Assembly: GCA_963652495.1 (NCBI GenBank)
Contig: CAVJTU010000093.1
Location: 1-9,437 of the forward strand
Length of the DNA stretch: 9,437 nucleotides
Direction of reading: 5' to 3'
Source: Anthropogastromicrobium sp963652495
GTDB taxonomy: Bacteria; Bacillota; Clostridia; Lachnospirales; Lachnospiraceae
In this document: one piece after another, positions 1 to 6,745 of the stretch
Layout of the letters: each line of letters opens with the position of its first letter
How positions within the stretch are numbered: the first letter of the stretch is position 1
Made by a program: the position numbers and the translations under genes
The notes under the pieces: generated by a model
Told to the model about the DNA's origin: nothing
The model's input: the letters and a program-made list of their open reading frames with translations, nothing else
Databases searched by the model: none

Positions 1-168
1 ATAGCCACTGTGTTCAGGATTTATGCTGATAGGATTTCATACGCCAGGTATTACTTTCTCAGCAAAAGACTTATGCCGGAGCCTTTTTTCGTTTTATGTT
101 TCTTGGCTTTCCCGCCTCATTGTTGTAAAAATAGTAAGTTTAATATTTTCTCAATGTATTTCTGGCTT
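1..168. other. Left-edge region without a confident gene
   Basis: No convincing gene or RNA is visible here. On the plus strand, frame 1 stays open from base 1 to a TGA at 181-183, encoding 60 residues with no start that has a ribosome binding site. The frame could be the end of a gene cut by the window or chance. On the minus strand this is the region downstream of the XRE gene, and I see no hairpin with a U-run that would serve as its terminator. Confidence 0.4.
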
Positions 169-510
169 CTAATGATCAGATGACTCTTCCGGCTCCACAG
201 TAATTGTCTGTGCGCTCTCTGAATGTTCTTCCATTTCTTCATCGTGACCATTTCTATCCAACTCATTCAATGGGATAATTCCAAGTTGGTATCCCAATGG
301 TGCCAGAAGCTTATTCATGGAACGAATCGTAGGCATCAACTTACCGTTTTCACATCGGTTAATTGCTGTTCTGGACAATCCGGTAATTTGTTTCAGCTCC
401 GACTGACTTATTTTCTGTCGTTTCCGTAGCTGGCTATAATATGCCAACAATCTTTCAGCCTGTACTTCTGCCATTTTCTCAACCTGATTCCCATAGTCTT
501 CATTTTCCAT
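169..510 (-). CDS. XRE-family helix-turn-helix transcriptional regulator
   Basis: A 113-residue DNA-binding protein. Residues about 28-73 form a Cro/C1-type helix-turn-helix: LRKRQKISQSELKQITGLS, then the recognition-helix segment SRTAINRCENGK and a closing helix ending in LLAPLG. The N-terminal 25 residues look helical. The tail after residue 88 is acidic (many E and D) and has no recognisable domain. The ATG at 510 is preceded by AGGAG at a 7-nt spacing. It has its own promoter, and a 16-bp perfect palindrome lies across the spacer and -10, so autorepression is likely (inference). The fold resembles the antitoxin-like HigA/HipB regulators, but no toxin-like partner is seen on either side in the window, so a stand-alone repressor is the safer call. 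The upstream neighbour is the murE-small membrane protein pair, 85 bases away. Confidence 0.85.
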   Translation of the reverse strand: MENEDYGNQVEKMAEVQAERLLAYYSQLRKRQKISQSELKQITGLSRTAINRCENGKLMPTIRSMNKLLAPLGYQLGIIPLNELDRNGHDEEMEEHSESAQTITVEPEESSDH

Positions 511-531
511 ACATTAACTCCTTCTGTCTTT

Positions 532-560
532 ATAGTACACTATAGTGTACATTATGTCAA
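532..560 (-). promoter_or_regulatory. Promoter of the XRE regulator gene
   Basis: Read on the minus strand, a perfect -35 TTGACA (560-555) is followed by a 17-nt spacer and the -10 TACTAT (537-532). Transcription should start near base 525, giving a leader of about 15 nt ending in the AGGAG ribosome binding site. The close match to the sigma-70/SigA consensus indicates a strong promoter, which suits a gene that represses itself. Confidence 0.8.
535..550. promoter_or_regulatory. 16-bp perfect palindrome, probable operator
   Basis: GTACACTATAGTGTAC is identical to its own reverse complement. It covers the 3' half of the spacer and overlaps three bases of the -10 of the XRE gene promoter, the classical position for a repressor that blocks RNA polymerase. 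The half-site would be GTACACTA. The natural candidate to bind it is the XRE protein encoded directly downstream. The palindrome is seen directly; the binding partner is inferred. Confidence 0.7.
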
Positions 561-570
561 GAGTTCTCTT

Positions 571-583
571 TTTCACAGTGAAA
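571..583. repeat. Short inverted repeat upstream of the XRE promoter
   Basis: TTTCAC-A-GTGAAA has 6-bp arms around one central base and lies 10 bp upstream of the -35 element. The single-base loop and the lack of a U-run argue against a terminator. It could be a second protein-binding site, or chance. Confidence 0.3.
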
Positions 584-595
584 CCTTACCCACCT

Positions 596-811
596 TCAGT
601 GATTACCCATAATCAATGCCGCAATCCCACCGATTATCACTATAGGCAATACAATATAAACCAGACCGCCCACTACTAACGCAATCAAAATTATCGGAAA
701 AATGATAGAGCAGCAAAGTATCTTTAGAATTCCCCAAGATGCTTTCAGTCCGAACACGAAACACTTCCAGATAAATCCGATTAAACAAATTGTAAAGAAT
801 AATGTTAACAC
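596..811 (-). CDS. Small hydrophobic membrane protein, unknown function
   Basis: A 71-residue protein I do not recognise as a named family. It is almost entirely hydrophobic. A first membrane segment spans about residues 3-21, a short polar stretch with K23 and K30 follows, and a long hydrophobic run spans about 31-68, broken by P39 and P56, that could form one or two further helices. It ends in a short polar tail (GNH). The start is a GTG at 811, chosen because GAGGTGAT lies 3 nt upstream and matches the 16S anti-Shine-Dalgarno very well. That site overlaps the TGA stop of the murE-like gene at 823-821, so the two genes are 9 bases apart and probably translationally coupled in one operon. 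Expected location is the cytoplasmic membrane. An envelope role is suggested only by the neighbour. Confidence 0.7.
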   Translation of the reverse strand: MLTLFFTICLIGFIWKCFVFGLKASWGILKILCCSIIFPIILIALVVGGLVYIVLPIVIIGGIAALIMGNH

Positions 812-820
812 AATATCACC

Positions 821-2416
821 TCACTCCTGCGAACAGCACTCCTTACAGCACTGCGCTGCAAACTGAATATCGCTATGCGGCGTCTTGACCCCATTCTCCT
901 CCTGGTAACTCTCATGCCCCAGTCCAAGAATGGTAATCATATCACCCTCCTGTGCATGCTCAATTGCATAGCGAATTGCTTCTTTGCGGTTCGGAATGAC
1001 CAGATAAGAAACAGGCTCCGTCTTTTCCTTCTGTGCATTGTCAATACCGATTTTAATATCTGCAAAGATCTGATCAAATGTCTCATAGCGGTTATGTCCG
1101 GCAGTGACAATACTCAAATCGGCAAGAAGTGCACTGGCCTCTCCCATCTCGTAGCGGCGATATTTGGAACGGTTTCCATCGGCACCAAACACACAGACAA
1201 TGCGCTTTGGATGATACTCTCTAAGTGCCTCAAGATGATTTCTTGTGCTGTAGCCATTGTGAGCAAAATCAACGCATACCGCAAAGTGACCATTATTAAA
1301 TACAATATCAAAGCGGCCGCGAATCTTTAAATGTGTCAGCCCTTTATTGATAATCTCGGTAGAAATGCCCATATCATGTGCAATGGCAACTGCTGCTGCC
1401 GCGTTGTACATATTAAAATCGCCCGGCAGATTGACCTGAATCCCGGCATCCAGTGCGCCATCCATCGTAAACTCGATTCCCGGAGCTTCCAGCATGCCAT
1501 TTTCGCTTTTCTTTAAATTGCCAATGTGATAATCCGCCTTTTCGCCTTCTCCATAATAGAATACCTGCTTTTTACCGCCGTCTGAGCCATCACTCAAAGT
1601 CACATACTTCATGAAGGCATTCAGATGACGATCGTCACAATTTACATAAGCGCGGCGGCTCTGGTTCAATAACATCGCCTTGCAATACAGATATTCCTCG
1701 AAATCCTTATGTTCATTCGGTCCGATGTGATCACCTGTCTCAATGTTTGTCCACACACCGTAAGCAAAATCCACGGTTGCCACACGTTTTTGCTTCATGC
1801 CCTGTGAAGAAACTTCCAGAACGACATGCGTACAGCCAGCCTTTGCCATCATCGCTAGATACATTTGCAATTCCATTGGGTCCGGTGTCGTATTATTTAA
1901 CTCATAGCATTCATATCCCAGTGTCTCATTGCATGGTGAACAGCTGTATTTATCGGAACCCCATACAGCGTGGTCGCATCCTGACGGAAGAATCGCACCG
2001 TTCGTGCCGACAGTCCCGGTCAGATAGCCGGCAGCACGCAAAATATCAGCCATCATATGCGTACAGGTTGTCTTGCCCTTTGAGCCGGTGATGCCGATGC
2101 AGACCATCTTTTCGGACGGATAATCGTAAAAGGCTGCCGCGAGTGCCGCCATGATATCTCTGGTAGACGTAACCTGTACAACCGCAGTCTTACAGCCCTT
2201 GTCTAACTCAACCGGCTTTTCTACAACAAGAAGTGCTGCCTTTTTTGCCAGTTCCTTTGCCATCGTATGTGTATCAAAACGTGCGCCTGCGATACAGATA
2301 AAGGCATCCCCTTCCTGAAGCATGCGGTTATCATGGCAAATACCCGTTACCTCATCCGAAAGATCGCCCTGCAATACGGTATAGTCAATGCGCTTTAGTA
2401 ATTCACTAATTTTCAT
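821..2416 (-). CDS. murE: MurE-type Mur ligase (UDP-MurNAc-tripeptide synthetase family), divergent
   Basis: A 531-residue ATP-dependent amide ligase of the MurE type. MurE adds the third stem residue (meso-DAP or L-Lys) to UDP-MurNAc-L-Ala-D-Glu in the cytoplasm. Domain order is the N-terminal UDP-binding part (about 1-100), the central ATPase with P-loop GITGSKGKTT at 108-117, TTPDP at 176-180 and the Y-C-K segment whose K246 is the expected carbamylated lysine, and the C-terminal ligase domain with VDFAHN at 382-387 and GLGHE at 498-502. Odd points are a cysteine-bearing insertion at about 143-172 (C147, C159, C162, C170), replacement of the usual DNPR diamino-acid motif by GHNR at 440-443, GKGHE read as GLGHE, and a tail with C523, C524, C527 and C528. 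It may therefore be a paralogue with a changed substrate. The ribosome binding site is weak (GAGAGG, about 15 nt upstream), and the next in-frame codons upstream include a stop, so ATG 2416 is the first usable start. Confidence 0.85.
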   Translation of the reverse strand: MKISELLKRIDYTVLQGDLSDEVTGICHDNRMLQEGDAFICIAGARFDTHTMAKELAKKAALLVVEKPVELDKGCKTAVVQVTSTRDIMAALAAAFYDYPSEKMVCIGITGSKGKTTCTHMMADILRAAGYLTGTVGTNGAILPSGCDHAVWGSDKYSCSPCNETLGYECYELNNTTPDPMELQMYLAMMAKAGCTHVVLEVSSQGMKQKRVATVDFAYGVWTNIETGDHIGPNEHKDFEEYLYCKAMLLNQSRRAYVNCDDRHLNAFMKYVTLSDGSDGGKKQVFYYGEGEKADYHIGNLKKSENGMLEAPGIEFTMDGALDAGIQVNLPGDFNMYNAAAAVAIAHDMGISTEIINKGLTHLKIRGRFDIVFNNGHFAVCVDFAHNGYSTRNHLEALREYHPKRIVCVFGADGNRSKYRRYEMGEASALLADLSIVTAGHNRYETFDQIFADIKIGIDNAQKEKTEPVSYLVIPNRKEAIRYAIEHAQEGDMITILGLGHESYQEENGVKTPHSDIQFAAQCCKECCSQE

Positions 2417-2456
2417 AACGATATTTTAAGCCTCTCATCTCATCTATTTTATCCAT
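2406..2456 (-). CDS. Possible short upstream ORF overlapping the murE start
   Basis: A 16-codon frame starts with ATG at 2456, preceded by AGGA at 4 nt, and ends in TAG at 2408-2406. It overlaps the first 11 bases of the murE-like gene in another frame. The murE-like start has only a weak ribosome binding site, so this frame might deliver ribosomes to it by coupling. It may equally be chance. The peptide (MDKIDEMRGLKYRYEN) shows no known motif. Confidence 0.25.
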   Translation of the reverse strand: MDKIDEMRGLKYRYEN

Positions 2457-2505
2457 AACTTCCTGTCAGCCATATTTTCATTTGTATTTTTCAACAGAAA
2501 GTATC

Positions 2506-2540
2506 AGAAAAGAGGCATCTTCCACGGAAGATACCTCTTA
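2506..2540 (-). terminator. Intrinsic terminator of clpB
   Basis: On the minus strand, bases 2539-2510 fold into a stem of about 13 pairs closed by a loop of about 4 nt. It contains one U-G wobble (2533 with 2516) that would be an A-C mismatch on the plus strand. UUUU and then CUGAU follow. The stem strength, the strand-specific wobble and its place 85 bases past the clpB stop support a terminator. The U-run is only moderate, so some read-through into murE is possible. Confidence 0.75.
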
Positions 2541-2623
2541 AACTATACTATCAATCAGTTAAAATTGCAAGTGCTATTCCCAGAATACCCCACTCGTTAC
2601 TATTCACATAACGCCCATTCGCG

Positions 2624-5230
2624 TTACATCTGCTGCGGTGTGTGGATAACCTCTGCCTTCAAACCATCATCACTCGTATCAATTTCGATGACATCCTGTG
2701 CATGAACCTCTCCGGAAAGAATAATTCTCGCGGCAAGTGTCTCGACATTCTTCTGCAAGTAACGCTTCAGTGGTCTTGCACCATATACCGGATCGTAGCC
2801 ATGCTCGACGATATAATGCTCGGCATCCTTCGTCAGGGAAATGGACAGCTCACGGTCTTCAAGACGCTTGTTCACATCGGCTACCATCAGATGAATGATG
2901 CTTCCAATGTTGTCCTTTGTCAATGGTTTGAAGAGAATAATCTCATCCAGACGATTTAAAAACTCCGGGCGGAAATGACCGCGAAGATCACTCATAACAG
3001 CAGACTCCGCCTCTGGCTTGATATTGCCCACTTCATCAATTCCGTCAAGCAAATACGAAGAGCCAATGTTTGAAGTCATAATCAGAATCGTATTCTTAAA
3101 GTCTACCGTGCGGCCCTGAGAATCGGTGATTCGTCCATCATCCAGTACCTGAAGAAGGATATTGAATACATCCGGATGTGCCTTCTCGACCTCATCAAAC
3201 AGGACAACGCTGTATGGTTTACGGCGCACAGCCTCAGTCAGCTGACCGCCCTCATCATATCCAACATATCCCGGAGGTGCTCCGATCAAACGGGATACCG
3301 AATGTTTCTCCATGTACTCCGACATATCGATACGAACCATGTTATTCTCATCATCGAACAGGTTCTGGGCAAGTGCCTTCGCAAGCTCGGTTTTGCCGAC
3401 ACCGGTAGGTCCAAGGAAGAGGAAGGAACCGATCGGCTTGGACGGATCCTTAATTCCGGCTTTGGAACGAAGAATCGCCTCTGTTACCTTCTCCACTGCC
3501 TCATCCTGACCAACCACTCTCTTATGAAGCTCATCAGCCAGATGAAGTGTCTTCTCGCGCTCACCTTCTGTCAGTCTGGCAACCGGAATGCCGGTCCACT
3601 TGGAAATGATACGGCAGATTTCATCATCTGTAACCGCCTCGTGTACAAGGGTAAGATCCTTTGATTTTACTGCTTCCTCCTCTGCTGCCAGCTGCTTTTC
3701 TAACTGCGGCAGCTTACCATACTGTAGCTCTGCGGCCTTATTCAGATCGTATTGCTGCTGCGCCTGCGCAATCTGCTGATGAACCTGCTCAATCTCCTCA
3801 CGCAGCTTGCTTAAATGATCTACTGACTTTTTCTCATTGTCCCACTGTGCCTTCATACCTGAAAACTCCTCACGCAGACTGGAAAGTTCCTGCTGAAGTG
3901 CCTCCAGACGCTCCTGGGACAGATGATCTGTCTCCTTCTTCAATGCCGCTTCCTCAATTTCAAGCTGCATAATCTTACGGCTCAATTCATCCATCTCGGA
4001 CGGCATGGAATCCATCTCGGTCTTTACAAGCGCGCATGCCTCATCGACCAGATCAATTGCCTTATCCGGTAGGAAACGATCAGAGATATAACGGTTGGAA
4101 AGTGTCGCTGCCGTTACCAATGCAGCGTCCGTAATCTTTACGCCATGATAAACCTCGTAACGGTCTTTCAGACCTCGTAAAATTGAAATGGTGTCCTCTA
4201 CGGTTGGCTCATCGACCAGAACCGGCTGAAAACGACGCTCCAGTGCCGGATCTTTTTCGATATATTTGCGATACTCATCAAGCGTCGTAGCACCGATACA
4301 GTGCAGTTCACCTCTTGCAAGCATTGGCTTTAACATGTTACCGGCATCCATCGCGCCATCTGTCTTTCCTGCGCCAACGATCAGATGAAGCTCATCGATA
4401 AAGAGGATAATCTTGCCTTCGCTCTTTTTGACTTCATCAAGAACGGCTTTCAGACGTTCCTCAAACTCACCACGATATTTTGCACCTGCTACCAGCGCAC
4501 CCATATCAAGTGAGAAAATCTTTTTATCCTTCAACCCTTCCGGCACATCACCGCGCACAATACGCTGCGCAAGACCTTCTACAACAGCAGTCTTACCAAC
4601 ACCAGGCTCACCGATTAGTACCGGGTTATTCTTTGTCTTACGAGAAAGGATACGAACAACATTGCGGATCTCGCTGTCTCGTCCGATAACCGGATCGAGC
4701 TTATGATCTTTTGCTTTCTCGACAAGATCACTGCCGTACTTGTTCAGCGTATCGTAAGTAGCCTCCGGATTGTCGGATGTTACTCTCTGGTTTCCTCTGA
4801 TGGTGGACAATACCTGAAGAAAACGCTCTCTGGTAATGCCAAACTCGCGGAACAGTTCCTTTATCGCATTGTTTGGATAACGAATCAGGGACAATACAAG
4901 ATGTTCAACGGAAACATACTCATCTCCCATCGCCTTTGCCTCATCCTCTGCACTGACAAGCACTTTATTCAGTGCATTGCTGACATAGAGCTGTCCGTTT
5001 CCACCAGACACCTTAACTTTCTTTTCAAGCGTCTGAACAGCACGATTATCAAAATATTCAAGCTGAATGTCCATTTTGGTGATCAGCTTTGCAAACAGGC
5101 TGTCTTCCTGATGCAGCAGAGCAACGATCAAATGTTCCTGATCGATCTCCTGATTTCCATATTGGTAAGCAAGCTTTTCACAATCCTGAACCGCCTGCAT
5201 TGATTTCTGTGTGAATTTATTAATATTCAT
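2624..5230 (-). CDS. clpB: ATP-dependent disaggregase ClpB
   Basis: An 868-residue Hsp100 AAA+ chaperone, the normal length for ClpB. It forms hexamers that pull polypeptides out of aggregates in the cytosol together with DnaK/DnaJ/GrpE. Residues about 1-145 are the two Clp_N repeats. The first AAA+ module has Walker A GEPGVGKT (207-214) and Walker B ILFIDE (275-280). Residues about 405-530 are the long Q/E/L-rich coiled-coil middle domain that separates ClpB from the shorter-linker ClpC. The second AAA+ module has Walker A GPTGVGKT (607-614), pore loop GYVGY (654-658), Walker B VVLFDE (675-680) and sensor 2 GARPLKR (817-823). All key residues are present. ATG 5230 has AGGAGGGG directly upstream. 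The gene has its own promoter and terminator and looks monocistronic. I see no CIRCE element and no canonical CtsR box upstream. Confidence 0.98.
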   Translation of the reverse strand: MNINKFTQKSMQAVQDCEKLAYQYGNQEIDQEHLIVALLHQEDSLFAKLITKMDIQLEYFDNRAVQTLEKKVKVSGGNGQLYVSNALNKVLVSAEDEAKAMGDEYVSVEHLVLSLIRYPNNAIKELFREFGITRERFLQVLSTIRGNQRVTSDNPEATYDTLNKYGSDLVEKAKDHKLDPVIGRDSEIRNVVRILSRKTKNNPVLIGEPGVGKTAVVEGLAQRIVRGDVPEGLKDKKIFSLDMGALVAGAKYRGEFEERLKAVLDEVKKSEGKIILFIDELHLIVGAGKTDGAMDAGNMLKPMLARGELHCIGATTLDEYRKYIEKDPALERRFQPVLVDEPTVEDTISILRGLKDRYEVYHGVKITDAALVTAATLSNRYISDRFLPDKAIDLVDEACALVKTEMDSMPSEMDELSRKIMQLEIEEAALKKETDHLSQERLEALQQELSSLREEFSGMKAQWDNEKKSVDHLSKLREEIEQVHQQIAQAQQQYDLNKAAELQYGKLPQLEKQLAAEEEAVKSKDLTLVHEAVTDDEICRIISKWTGIPVARLTEGEREKTLHLADELHKRVVGQDEAVEKVTEAILRSKAGIKDPSKPIGSFLFLGPTGVGKTELAKALAQNLFDDENNMVRIDMSEYMEKHSVSRLIGAPPGYVGYDEGGQLTEAVRRKPYSVVLFDEVEKAHPDVFNILLQVLDDGRITDSQGRTVDFKNTILIMTSNIGSSYLLDGIDEVGNIKPEAESAVMSDLRGHFRPEFLNRLDEIILFKPLTKDNIGSIIHLMVADVNKRLEDRELSISLTKDAEHYIVEHGYDPVYGARPLKRYLQKNVETLAARIILSGEVHAQDVIEIDTSDDGLKAEVIHTPQQM

Positions 5231-5270
5231 AGCCCCTCCTGTCTGCCACTCTATCTGTTGTTATCCCAGA

Positions 5271-5299
5271 AAAGCTGTCTCTTTGCAGAAACAAGCTTT
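5271..5299 (-). promoter_or_regulatory. Hairpin in the clpB mRNA leader
   Basis: In the clpB transcript, bases 5299-5271 fold into a 12-pair stem with one bulged U and one U-G wobble, capped by GCAA, a stable GNRA-type tetraloop. Four U and then CUGGG follow, a poor terminator tail. It lies about 40 nt upstream of the clpB start and does not cover the ribosome binding site. It might be an attenuator, a protein-binding site or a stability element. The fold is read by eye; its function is unknown. Confidence 0.45.
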
Positions 5300-5359
5300 C
5301 GAACAATACCAGAATCACTTTCGTGGCTGCGAGTTATGTGTTTTATTTGTTCTATAAAT

Positions 5360-5387
5360 ACTATAACACTTTTTTTTAATCTGTCAA
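5360..5387 (-). promoter_or_regulatory. clpB promoter
   Basis: Minus-strand -35 TTGACA (5387-5382), a 16-nt spacer rich in A, and -10 TATAGT (5365-5360). A T6A6 tract at 5392-5403 just upstream of the -35 resembles an UP element. Transcription would start near 5352, giving a leader of about 120 nt that carries the hairpin at 5271-5299. It matches the vegetative SigA consensus. Confidence 0.75.
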
Positions 5388-5445
5388 GCACTTTTTTAAA
5401 AAACATGTAAGTTCTCAATTTCACACAGCTTTGAATAATTGCTGT

Positions 5446-5484
5446 AAAAAGCTTCGCCCTACCATTTCCGGCAGGACGAAGCTT
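5446..5484 (-). terminator. Intrinsic terminator of the LCP gene
   Basis: On the minus strand, bases 5484-5470 pair with 5463-5449 in a 15-bp stem (two wobbles, loop GGAAAU), followed by a U-run (5450-5446). The wobbles would be mismatches on the plus strand, and the plus side has no U-run, so the terminator acts leftward. It lies about 40 bases past the LCP stop and separates that gene from clpB. Confidence 0.9.
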
Positions 5485-5521
5485 CCCTCTAACTCAACTG
5501 TATACCTCGAACAATGAATTC

Positions 5522-6598
5522 TTATTCATCTCCATAAATGGTCTGATGCAAACGGTTGATCGTTGCCTCAAAATCAGGCACCAATTCCTCTCCTAAACTT
5601 GAATACAGTCCCTCGTACGGAATACGGTCTGTCTGAATATCATAATTGATATAAGAAGTTGCATTTGCGATCAAACTGGTCAAAGTTGCTGTATCAATGT
5701 TGTGCGTAATTAATGGCAGCATATCATTCACAACAGCAAGCAGCGTCGTCGCATCCAAAGAACGCGCCTTCTGCACAATCTGTACCAAAATCTCTCTCTG
5801 TCTGGAGGTACGACCGTAATCCGAATGCTCATCTCCGCGGCTGGTATAGCGAATTCTCGCAAATCCAACTGCCTGATTTCCATTCAGGTGAGTAATTCCA
5901 CCTCCCGAAACATAATAATCAGCTGCATTTAATCCCTGAAGTGCACATTGCTCATCGAGGTACATATTGATGTAACCAGCCTCCTGCGTTGAGACTTCCA
6001 GATCTACGCCGCCGACCAAATCAATAATATTGGCCATTGAACTGAAGTCAACGGATGCATAATTATCAATATCAATACGATAGTTATTCTCAATTGTAGA
6101 AACAAGCAATGGTCCACCGCCGATCGCATATGCACTGTTAAGTTTCCGAATACCAATATCCGGAATATTTGCATATAAGTCACGCATAAAGCTTGTCATA
6201 TAAATGGTCTTTGTTCTCGAATTGATTGATGCTAAAATCATAGAATCTGAATTTCCATACCAGCTGTTTCTTGTATCAGAACCAATCAATAAAATATTAT
6301 ACACATCACCATCCGATGCAATGTTAATATTTTCTCCGGCTTTCATCTCGTTCGCAAAGACAGATGCCACCTGTGCATCCAACGTTTCCAGTTCTGTAAA
6401 GCCCTCCACATCACCATCATCCGCAGTTAACAGATTATAATTAATCGTAACATCGCTGTCATCTACGTAGTTCATTTTACCGAGATAATGCTTTAATCCA
6501 AAATAAAATACGCAAAGTCCCGTCAAAATCAATATCATCAATACAAGCACCACAATTAATACTGGTGTCTTGGCCGATTTCTTTTTTCTTTTGGCCAT
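5522..6598 (-). CDS. LytR-CpsA-Psr (LCP) family cell-wall polymer transferase
   Basis: A 358-residue membrane-anchored protein of the family that moves lipid-linked anionic polymers (wall teichoic acid, capsule or other glycopolymers) onto peptidoglycan outside the membrane. A basic N-terminus (KRKKK) precedes one transmembrane segment at about 12-34. A spacer follows to about residue 97, and then the LCP domain: NILLIGSDTR (101-110, with D108 and R110), SDSMIL (117-122), SFMRDLY (136-142), LNSAYAIGGG (153-162), the DLVGGVD segment (193-199) and the arginine-rich stretch from FARIRY to GRTSRQRE (246-269). These arginines and aspartates bind the polyprenyl pyrophosphate and metal in the family. 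The ATG is preceded by GGGAGGAG about 7 nt upstream. It has a possible promoter just upstream and a strong terminator. Lying beside a TagD-like gene, it may attach the polymer made by that pathway (inference). Confidence 0.92.
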   Translation of the reverse strand: MAKRKKKSAKTPVLIVVLVLMILILTGLCVFYFGLKHYLGKMNYVDDSDVTINYNLLTADDGDVEGFTELETLDAQVASVFANEMKAGENINIASDGDVYNILLIGSDTRNSWYGNSDSMILASINSRTKTIYMTSFMRDLYANIPDIGIRKLNSAYAIGGGPLLVSTIENNYRIDIDNYASVDFSSMANIIDLVGGVDLEVSTQEAGYINMYLDEQCALQGLNAADYYVSGGGITHLNGNQAVGFARIRYTSRGDEHSDYGRTSRQREILVQIVQKARSLDATTLLAVVNDMLPLITHNIDTATLTSLIANATSYINYDIQTDRIPYEGLYSSLGEELVPDFEATINRLHQTIYGDE

Positions 6599-6636
6599 CT
6601 AGGTTCTCCTCCCTGTTTCAGTTTTCTCAGACCTAT

Positions 6637-6645
6637 AGTATAACA
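6637..6645 (-). promoter_or_regulatory. Possible extended -10 promoter of the LCP gene
   Basis: The minus strand reads TGTTATACT, an extended -10 (TGn plus TATACT, 6642-6637), about 40 nt upstream of the LCP start. I find no good -35 at 16-18 nt, so the call rests on the extended -10 alone. The surrounding 14 bases AATATGTTATACTA recur at 9328-9341 on the other strand. Confidence 0.4.
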
Positions 6646-6696
6646 TATTTCAAACAAATTACCAGACTCTTTTGACAAAATCTTTCATCCCTATAC

Positions 6697-6745
6697 AATG
6701 ATGTTGGGGTCAAAAGGCATTTTGACCTTTTGACCCTGGTATCAT
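6697..6745. repeat. Intergenic palindromic repeat, copy 1
   Basis: Bases 6697-6727 are identical (31 of 31) to 9350-9380. Within it, GGGTCAAAAGG (6707-6717) pairs with CCTTTTGACCC (6726-6736), and alternatively GGTCAAAA (6708-6715) pairs with TTTTGACC (6720-6727), so two hairpins compete. In plus-strand RNA the larger stem can continue out to 6698/6745 through four G-U wobbles. The element includes the TGA stop of the upstream fusion gene (6744-6742). No U-run follows on either side, so it is not a standard terminator. Confidence 0.75.

Noticed and set aside
169..510. XRE protein as antitoxin of a toxin-antitoxin pair
   Set aside because: The fold and acidic tail would allow it, but neither flank in the window encodes a RelE/HigB- or HipA-like toxin. 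The upstream small protein belongs with murE.
571..583. TTTCACAGTGAAA as a terminator for the murE-small protein unit
   Set aside because: The loop would be a single base and no U-run follows in the direction of transcription.
2609..2626. TAACGC / GCGTTA inverted repeat at the clpB stop
   Set aside because: It is only a 6-bp stem without a U-run, and a far better terminator lies downstream at 2506-2540.
3176..3664. 162-codon plus-strand frame inside clpB, and similar plus-strand frames at 4703-5203, 875-1330 and 8627-9004
   Set aside because: They are antisense shadows of strongly conserved coding sequence, without domain signals or ribosome binding sites.
6708..6736. The minus strand of repeat copy 1 reads GGTCAAA-A-GGTCAAA, resembling a CtsR heptad operator
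   Set aside because: CtsR boxes have a 3-nt gap between heptads; here the gap is 1 nt. The site lies at the 3' end of the fusion gene, not at a clp promoter, and the same core recurs at 9359-9382 as a hairpin, so it is explained by the repeat.
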